Assembly: GCA_900554625.1 (NCBI GenBank)
Contig: USHP01000035.1
Location: 1-11,233, forward strand
Direction: 5' to 3'
From: an uncultured Eubacteriales bacterium
GTDB lineage: Bacteria; Bacillota; Clostridia; Oscillospirales; Oscillospiraceae
DNA length: 11,233 bases
In this document: piece after piece, positions 7,180-11,233 of the stretch
Layout of the letters: each line of letters starts with the position of its first letter
How positions within the stretch are numbered: position 1 is the first letter of the stretch
Position numbers and translations under genes: made by a program
Notes under the pieces: generated by a model
What the model was told of the DNA's origin: nothing
The model's database searches: none
Seen by the model: only the letters and a program-made list of their open reading frames with translations

Positions 7180-7473
7180 CTACTCCTCAAATGAAATCAC
7201 CGTTTCTTTCGGCAGCTTCTCATTCTGACAATTCAAAAGATAGGAAATTGCGTATTTGGCAAAAGGCTGAGAAATCATTTTGTCCCAGTCTGCCAGTCGG
7301 ATGATTTCTGCCGTTTTGTTTTCAAAGTCAAACTGAATCTCACCCCATTCGCCGTCGCTGTCTGCCTGATACAGGTAGGTCGCGGCGACGATTTTTTCTT
7401 TTCGCTTTTTCTGGCGCTTGCGTTTCAAAACGATTGTGTGAAAGAGACCATCCTCAATCAACAGCTGCGTCAA
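7180..7473 (-). CDS. Unidentified small protein, start unclear, perhaps N-terminally truncated
   Basis: On the minus strand an open frame encodes a protein-like sequence of about 97 aa from a TTG at 7473 to TAG at 7180. It has a basic stretch (KRKRQKKRKEK), then IVAATYLYQADSDGEWGEIQFDFEN, IIRLADWDKMISQPFAKYAISYLL and an acidic end, ETVISFEE. This mixed, ordered composition looks like a real soluble protein, but I do not recognise the family. No ATG lies in frame near the N-terminus, and neither TTG (7473 or 7461) has a ribosome binding site. The frame stays open to 7872, but beyond about 7494 it is only the antisense of the TnpW gene. The true start may have been cut off when the mobile element inserted. 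It could be chromosomal or cargo. Confidence 0.45.
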   Translation of the reverse strand: MTQLLIEDGLFHTIVLKRKRQKKRKEKIVAATYLYQADSDGEWGEIQFDFENKTAEIIRLADWDKMISQPFAKYAISYLLNCQNEKLPKETVISFEE

Positions 7474-7500
7474 TTTCTGTAAGGAAGGAATTGTTTGCCC

Positions 7501-7803
7501 ATGAGTATAACCGTAGAAGAAATAAACCGGATGATTATGGAGGATGCCCCGATGGAGAAAATCAACAATGCCATCGGCCACATTGATATTTCCTCCTGCT
7601 TTGAACCGATTTTCGAGCCGCCCATTGATTTCCTGGAAGAATGCCGGAAACGTTGGGCAGCGGCCCAATCTTCTTTTCGTCAGACTATTGAGCGCAAGAT
7701 CGGGAACACATGGTATGTGATTGAAACAGAATGTGACGGAAATGAGCCGCTTACTAACAAGGTAAAACGGCTCCTTTTTTCTGACAAGGGGGTAATTTGT
7801 TAA
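7501..7803 (+). CDS. Transposon-encoded TnpW-family protein
   Basis: The 100-aa product ends in a segment typical of TnpW proteins of Tn4451-like elements: RKIGNTWYVIETECDG followed by NKVKRLLF, with the family pattern R-x-I-G-x-T-x-Y-V, a variable loop, then a basic K-x-K-R-L helix. The first 60 residues (ITVEEINRMIMEDAP..., then FLEECRKRWAAAQSSF) are helical and longer than in the shortest TnpW proteins. The biochemical role of TnpW is unknown. ATG 7501 is preceded by AAGGAAGG at 7481-7488, somewhat far away. A TTG at 7495 in the same frame sits at better spacing and would add two residues. It lies 80 bp before the serine recombinase remnant, the usual partner of such genes. An intrinsic terminator is embedded in its last codons. 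Confidence 0.7.
   Translation: MSITVEEINRMIMEDAPMEKINNAIGHIDISSCFEPIFEPPIDFLEECRKRWAAAQSSFRQTIERKIGNTWYVIETECDGNEPLTNKVKRLLFSDKGVIC
7744..7780 (+). terminator. Intrinsic terminator inside the 3' end of the TnpW gene
   Basis: GAGCCG at 7744-7749 pairs with CGGCTC at 7768-7773. Inside it TTAC (7751-7754) pairs with GTAA (7762-7765). The stem is followed at once by C and six T (7774-7780), the classic terminator layout. It lies about 20 bp before the TnpW stop codon, so transcripts could end within the gene. Confidence 0.6.
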
Positions 7804-7831
7804 TGACTGCGACACAAAAGCATGATATAAT
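7803..7831 (+). promoter_or_regulatory. Sigma-70-type promoter for the serine recombinase
   Basis: A perfect -10 box TATAAT lies at 7826-7831. Exactly 17 bp upstream is ATGACT (7803-7808), matching four of six bases of TTGACA. It overlaps the TnpW stop codon and stands about 50 bp before the recombinase start, just after the embedded terminator. Confidence 0.55.
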
Positions 7832-7883
7832 TCCAATATGCACAACGGTACTGTCGGCTGACCAACAATCAAAGGAGGATCAG

Positions 7884-8502
7884 ATGTTGGATCAGCAGAA
7901 AATCACCATTCTCTACTGCCGTCTGAGCAACGAGGATGCCCAGGACGGCGAGAGCAACAGTATCGCAAATCAGCGAGCGTTTTTAACCCGATATGCCCAT
8001 GACCATGGGTATACAAACCTGAAAATTCTGGTGGATGACGGTTATACCGGAACGAACTTCAATCGTCCCGGTGTGCAGGAAGGCTTTGCGCTTGTCAAGC
8101 AGGGGCTTGTGGGCTGCTGGCTGGTCAAAGACCTCAGCCGCTTTGGGCGTGACTATCTGACCGTTGGACAATATACGGATATTATCTTTCCGAGCTACGA
8201 TGTCCGCTTTAAAGCTCGAAATGGAAGTTATCGAAGAATGGCTGGAACAGCGGGAAGAAATGAGCGACGGTCTGGATGCCTTTATTGCCCTGACACAGAA
8301 ATATGTGGATGTGGAGGAACTGACACAGACCATCGTGAACGAGTATATCAAGAAGATCGTCGTATATGCTCCGGATAAATCCAGCGGCAAGCGGACGCAG
8401 AAAGTGAAAATTTACTTCAACTTCGTTGACAATGTGGATATTCCCGTTATTTCCGAGCCTGTCACCGCAGAAACAACCTATTGCCCCAGAAAAACGGCGT
8501 GA
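7884..8502 (+). pseudogene. TnpX-like large serine recombinase with large internal deletion and frame change
   Basis: Large serine recombinases cut and rejoin DNA ends of integrative elements. The start ATG 7884 has a strong AAAGGAGG at 7871-7878. The N-terminal part is a normal catalytic domain up to about residue 109: YCRLS with the likely nucleophile Ser15, GESNSIANQR, DDGYTGTNFNRP, and KDLSRFGRDYL. Directly after YDVRF (ending 8210) the reading frame changes and the sequence jumps to the C-terminal region of the family: MEVIEEWLEQREEM, FIALTQKYVDVEELTQ, NEYIKKIVVYAPDKSSGKR, and a final KIYFNFVDNVDIP, up to TGA at 8502. The rest of the recombinase and zinc-ribbon/coiled-coil region, roughly 300 or more residues in normal relatives, is missing. 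Without frameshifting the translated product stops at 8378. It is almost certainly inactive, although the catalytic fragment could still be expressed. Confidence 0.85.
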
Positions 8503-8603
8503 CCTTTGGGCCCACACCGTTCTCTGCGGTAAAATAGTTACTTGTCACTATTAAGCCTTGGTAATTCAGGGCTTTCCCGGTTTGTCGTAATTATACCGTA
8601 AGG
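8503..8603. other. Non-coding gap between the two recombinase remnants
   Basis: I see no gene here. It contains a short inverted repeat, AATAGT/ACTATT with an 8-nt loop, around 8533-8552. It could hold an old junction between two elements, but no duplicated attachment core is recognisable. Confidence 0.3.
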
Positions 8604-8796
8604 GCCTGCGCAACCAGAGCCATCGAACGGAGCATATCGTTGGGACATACCTACAGCCATGGAGCGTTATGTCCATGTGGCCAGTAAGTCTCTGGTGGAT
8701 GCCATACAGCTGTTTGAGCAGAGTCACGGAAATGCCGATATCCCTATGCCATTTGGGTCTAAAAACGGAGTAGAAACATATGAGCTTGCTGCCTGA
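8604..8796 (+). pseudogene. C-terminal remnant of a tyrosine recombinase/integrase
   Basis: Tyrosine recombinases integrate phages and conjugative elements. Here only the end survives, in two frames. Bases 8604-8657 read ACATRAIERSISLGHTYS, which resembles the conserved HTFATRAIERG...LGH block (box II and the LGH motif), with about ten residues missing between IER and LGH. After one extra base (C8658) the frame shifts, and 8659-8793 read MERYVHVASKSLVDAIQLFEQ, containing the catalytic tyrosine context ERYVHV, to a TGA at 8794-8796. Upstream boxes and the N-terminal arm-binding domain are absent. The gene ends at a strong terminator. No ribosome binding site precedes the remnant. It is clearly non-functional and from a different recombinase class than its neighbour. 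Confidence 0.75.
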
Positions 8797-8820
8797 GTAA
8801 GACAGCAAGCTCTTTTCTTA
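8782..8820 (+). terminator. Strong intrinsic terminator at the end of the integrase remnant
   Basis: GAGCTTGCTG (8782-8791) pairs perfectly with CAGCAAGCTC (8803-8812) around an 11-nt loop, followed by TTTTCTTA. The 5' arm overlaps the last codons of the integrase remnant. The tail runs up to and over the stop codon of the convergent Fic gene, so the hairpin may also lie in the 3' end of that transcript. Confidence 0.85.
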
Positions 8821-9912
8821 TTCCGGGATGTGCTGATGGAGCCGGTAGACGTAGGGAATGCCGTCCTTCTTGATCGTCAGATACCCCTTATTCACCAAAC
8901 CATTCAGCACAGCTCTGGTGCCGCTGTCAGACATTTGGAGAATGCCAGCGGCTTTTTTTGTTGTGATTTCCGCGTGTTTGCCCGCATGGTTCATCCGTTC
9001 CAGCAGCTTCTTCTCAGCCTCTGTGAGAGCATTGGCAGCCAGCGCTGCATCAATCAGGCAGTGCTCAAAGGCATCCATCATATAAGACACAAAGGGCGAA
9101 ATATCCAGCCATTTGTCCTGCGTACCACCCAGGACTGTCTCAGAATCCGCCAAGCTGCTGTAATAGCCGCTGAGTTGGTTGTTGATGGTGCTGGACAGAG
9201 GCAGGCTTTTCATCTTCCGATACCCGGCATGGTACAGCTGGGAGGCATTCAGGATTCTGGCGGTTCTGCCATTGCCGTCACAGAAAGGATGCAGATACAC
9301 AAAGTAGAAATGTGCAACAAAAGAGCGAATCAGGTAATCCGCAGAATCCGTTTCTGTATAAGCAAACCACTGCCCCATAGATTCCGGCAGCTGCGCAGGC
9401 TTTGCGGGCACATGGATGATACGATCTGCTGCGCCGATGACAACCATATCGTCCCGGTACAGGGTTCCCCGGCAGTTTTCATTCTCACAGACTCCGTCCA
9501 CAACCTTCTCCCACAGCGTCCGAATATTCCGGGACGTGATGGGGTTCCCATAGGCGTAACGACTACCGGCGATGGTGTTCACCACCATGCGGTCATCCTT
9601 AGTCTTTGGGTTGTCAAAGCATTCCCGCACCCGCTGGACCGTGGTTCTGGCTCCCTCAATGGTGGCAGAGGACCAGGCGTCCAGCAATATGGTATCCCGC
9701 GTTCCCCGATGTTCCGGAAGCTGCTGATACAGGGCATCCAGTTCCGCTTCTTTTTTCCGCAGAGCCGCCACGCCGGTCAGAAACAGCTTTTCCCCATGAA
9801 TCCCGGGTAAGGGCAGCTCCAGCCGGTCCGTCAGTCTGGTATTCAGTTCCTCCCGGGCATCCGCAATTCCCGCCCGCGCCCGGTATTCCAGTTTCTGAAT
9901 GGTGTCCCACAT
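8818..9912 (-). CDS. Fic domain protein with N-terminal inhibitory helix and C-terminal winged helix
   Basis: Fic enzymes usually transfer AMP from ATP to a hydroxyl side chain of a target protein. The 364-aa product carries the complete active-site motif HPFCDGNGRTAR at residues 208-219, with catalytic His208. At residues 82-87 SATIEG matches the inhibitory motif [S/T]xxxE[G/N], so Glu86 should block ATP binding. This makes it a class II, self-inhibited Fic protein. The C-terminal 60 residues (about 300-364: EKKLLERM, then KKAAGILQMSDSGTRAVLNGLVNKGYLTI) form a winged helix, common in this architecture. I chose ATG 9912 because GGGAGGGG lies just upstream; an in-frame start at 9948 has no such site. 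The target is unknown. It follows the Myb-like gene by 68 bp and has its own possible promoter. Confidence 0.95.
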   Translation of the reverse strand: MWDTIQKLEYRARAGIADAREELNTRLTDRLELPLPGIHGEKLFLTGVAALRKKEAELDALYQQLPEHRGTRDTILLDAWSSATIEGARTTVQRVRECFDNPKTKDDRMVVNTIAGSRYAYGNPITSRNIRTLWEKVVDGVCENENCRGTLYRDDMVVIGAADRIIHVPAKPAQLPESMGQWFAYTETDSADYLIRSFVAHFYFVYLHPFCDGNGRTARILNASQLYHAGYRKMKSLPLSSTINNQLSGYYSSLADSETVLGGTQDKWLDISPFVSYMMDAFEHCLIDAALAANALTEAEKKLLERMNHAGKHAEITTKKAAGILQMSDSGTRAVLNGLVNKGYLTIKKDGIPYVYRLHQHIPE

Positions 9913-9938
9913 AGGCTGTCCCCTCCCGTTTTGAGGAT

Positions 9939-9967
9939 AGTGTACCACAAAAGATCACTGCTGTCTA
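9939..9967 (-). promoter_or_regulatory. Possible promoter of the Fic gene
   Basis: Read on the minus strand, TAGACA (9967-9962, five of six matches to TTGACA) and TACACT (9944-9939, four of six to TATAAT) are exactly 17 bp apart. They lie 27 bp upstream of the Fic start codon. This would let fic be transcribed apart from the Myb-like gene. Confidence 0.45.
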
Positions 9968-9980
9968 TTCTGACTTGGCT

Positions 9981-10340
9981 TTACACGCGCTTGCGTCCAA
10001 ACAACCAGAAAGGCTTCTTTTTCAGCCCCAGATAATCCAGCCTGCTTTCAATGGCCCCATAGGTTCTGCCATGCTCTTTTGCTATATCAGCAATTTTCAT
10101 TTTCGATGCAAATTCATCCCGCAGTTTATCATCCTCTATCTCCGTCCAGGGTTTTCCGGCATTTCGGTTTGGAATTTGCTCTGCCCTTTTCTTTTCGGAC
10201 GTCGCCTCCAACAGCGTGAATAATGCGCGAATAACATCCGGCGAGTTGTACACGCTGTCCGCCGGGAGGATTTCGCCGGTGGTCGGATCCACGCCATCCG
10301 CCAACGTCCTCACAATTTCTCTTGCTCTGATAATGTCCAT
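9981..10340 (-). CDS. Small Myb/SANT-like helix-turn-helix protein
   Basis: The 119-aa product has two parts. Residues 1-45 contain ADGVDPTTGEILPADSVYN followed by VIRALFTLLE, a segment found in small bacterial proteins associated with helicase or regulatory genes. Residues about 62-106 (GKPWTEIEDDKLRDEF, then IADIAKEHGRTYGAIESRLDYLGL) are a Myb/SANT-like three-helix domain in which the last helix resembles a DNA-recognition helix. A basic tail, KKKPFWLFGRKRV, follows. ATG 10340 is preceded by GGGAGG at a 5-nt spacing; the frame extends upstream to 10427 but that extension is not conserved-looking. Function is unknown; DNA binding is inferred from the fold. The Fic gene lies downstream on the same strand, so a shared transcript is possible. 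Confidence 0.8.
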   Translation of the reverse strand: MDIIRAREIVRTLADGVDPTTGEILPADSVYNSPDVIRALFTLLEATSEKKRAEQIPNRNAGKPWTEIEDDKLRDEFASKMKIADIAKEHGRTYGAIESRLDYLGLKKKPFWLFGRKRV

Positions 10341-10587
10341 GCTGCCTCCCAAATTATGTTGTTGAAAACAGGGATGCTTCTTGGGGCCTGCTTGTTTCAT
10401 GACTTTTGTTATGGCTGCCCCCATCAATCCATACCGCCGCTGCCTTTATTTTCGCGCGATTTTCCCCGTTTTTCGCCTCTCTAAGCGGCGAAAATTCTGA
10501 AGAGGTATAGAGATAGCGGGACTGGTGCGCTCCGGGAAACTGTAGGTTTTCGGAGATACCATGTGTTTGTCCGTGATAACCCGTAAC
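10341..10587. other. Intergenic stretch with one hairpin
   Basis: No gene is supported here. An 8-bp hairpin, TTTTCGCC (10470-10477) with GGCGAAAA (10487-10494), has a 9-nt loop but no T-run on either side, so it is a weak terminator candidate for the reductase gene. A CATAAT hexamer about 20 bp upstream of the Myb-like start could be a -10 box, but no matching -35 box is seen. Confidence 0.35.
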
Positions 10588-11145
10588 TCAATCCGCCATA
10601 AATTCCAGAAAGAGGTCTGCCTGTTTCTGAAGAGACGCCTTGTCCTCTTCCGACAGATTCAGGACATTTGTCCCAAATGCGCTTCCATCCAAAGCCACAC
10701 CTGTCTCCCATTCGTCCATCAGATCGGCCTGCATAAACTGTAGGAGTTCTTTCAATTTTGCGCGCACACTTGCAGTGGCGTTTTTTCCGCCAACGCCGCT
10801 GATTGTGACCTTTTTCCCCGCAATCGCGGTTTCGGTTCTTGGCGCCCCCTTCCTGACCGGGCGGGAAAGCCAATCCAACAAGTTCTTAAGTACGCCCGGA
10901 TAGCTGTAATTGTATTCCGGAGTAAAAATCCAAATACCATCGGCCTTGCTTACCTCGTCACGCACCCGCAGGATTTCTTCCGGGGTTGGAAATTCCATAT
11001 CCTGATTCATATAAGGAATATCCGCATAATGCAGGAAAGAAACCTCCGCTTTTTCATGCAGAAGATCGGCTGCCCGTCTGGCAAGCTGCTTATTAAAGGA
11101 TTTTTCCCGCATAGACCCAACGATCATTAAAACCTTTTTCATCAT
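10588..11145 (-). CDS. NADPH-dependent FMN reductase (flavodoxin-like quinone/azo reductase family)
   Basis: These soluble enzymes bind FMN and pass electrons from NAD(P)H to flavins, quinones, azo dyes or chromate. The 185-aa product has the flavin-phosphate loop GSMREKSFNKQLA at residues 10-22 (family pattern GSxRxxSxNxxLA) and the second FMN-binding segment TPEYNYSYPGVLKNLLDWLSRP near residues 75-96. A later GVGG loop lies where the third FMN contact is expected. The length is typical for the family. ATG 11145 follows AGGAGG with 5-nt spacing; the second Met at 11142 would be less well placed. The actual substrate cannot be told. It is separated from the Myb-like gene by 247 bp and probably forms its own unit, controlled from the palindromic site upstream. 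Confidence 0.95.
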   Translation of the reverse strand: MMKKVLMIVGSMREKSFNKQLARRAADLLHEKAEVSFLHYADIPYMNQDMEFPTPEEILRVRDEVSKADGIWIFTPEYNYSYPGVLKNLLDWLSRPVRKGAPRTETAIAGKKVTISGVGGKNATASVRAKLKELLQFMQADLMDEWETGVALDGSAFGTNVLNLSEEDKASLQKQADLFLEFMAD

Positions 11146-11202
11146 CGTGTCCTCCTATGAACTTTTCTTATTTTTATTACGTGTAAGTTAAACAATCTGG
11201 AC

Positions 11203-11222
11203 TTGACCGTCAAAATGTCAAT
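11203..11222 (-). promoter_or_regulatory. Promoter -35 candidates with palindromic operator-like site
   Basis: The palindrome TTGACCGTCAA (11203-11213, 5-1-5) is followed on the plus strand by a third copy of the half-site, GTCAA, at 11218-11222. Read on the minus strand, TTGACA at 11222-11217 is a perfect -35 box, and TTGACG, 17 bp from TAACTT, is another. The site lies 58 bp upstream of the reductase start. The -10 match is poor, so exact promoter use is unclear. Confidence 0.4.
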
Positions 11223-11233
11223 ACCGTCTCAAC

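Noticed and set aside
6745..7304. Overlapping open frames of 90-125 codons through the palindromic region
   Set aside because: They cross inverted repeats, lack ribosome binding sites and resemble no family; non-coding structure explains the region better.
8830..9810. 326-codon plus-strand frame
   Set aside because: It is antisense to the Fic gene, whose active-site and inhibitory motifs are intact.

Overview
The window looks like the chromosome of an anaerobic Firmicute of the class Clostridia, possibly an Oscillospiraceae-type gut bacterium. This is inferred from strong AGGAGG-like ribosome binding sites, Gram-positive gene families (DegV, an Exp7/CtpE-type P-type ATPase, a YqkD-like hydrolase), TnpW/TnpX-type transposon genes, and intergenic DNA rich in stem-loops. 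No 16S rRNA or other taxonomic marker is present, so the family-level guess is weak.

Region 1 (1-6570, + strand) is compact. It holds the 3' end of metK, a perfect 14-bp hairpin, a probable 47-aa single-pass membrane peptide, an HdeD-like (DUF308) membrane protein, a DegV fatty-acid-binding protein, a CdsA phosphatidate cytidylyltransferase, a membrane-anchored alpha/beta hydrolase and an 805-aa P-type cation ATPase. From the small peptide onward all genes point the same way with short gaps (9-78 bp), and most act on membranes, lipids or ions. They could form one envelope-related operon.

Region 2 (6571-7179) has no convincing gene but is full of inverted repeats. A terminator hairpin follows the ATPase. 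Then come a second long hairpin, three degenerate CCAAAGG stem-loop units, and a 233-bp element bounded by imperfect inverted repeats and containing three internal hairpin arms. The last resembles a non-autonomous MITE-like element or a multibranched structured RNA.

Region 3 (7180-8820) is a mobile-element scar. It holds an unidentified minus-strand ORF without a clear start, a TnpW-family gene with an intrinsic terminator in its 3' coding end, a promoter, a TnpX-like large serine recombinase that has lost most of its middle, and a frameshifted C-terminal remnant of a tyrosine recombinase ending at a strong terminator. Neither recombinase looks functional.

Region 4 (8818-11233, - strand) reads toward the scar. 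It contains an FMN-dependent NAD(P)H reductase with a palindromic upstream site, a small Myb/SANT-like helix-turn-helix protein, and a Fic-domain protein with an N-terminal inhibitory helix and a C-terminal winged helix.

No complete new defence or mobile system is evident. The most unusual items are the palindrome-rich element, the twin broken recombinases, and the lipid/ion membrane gene run.
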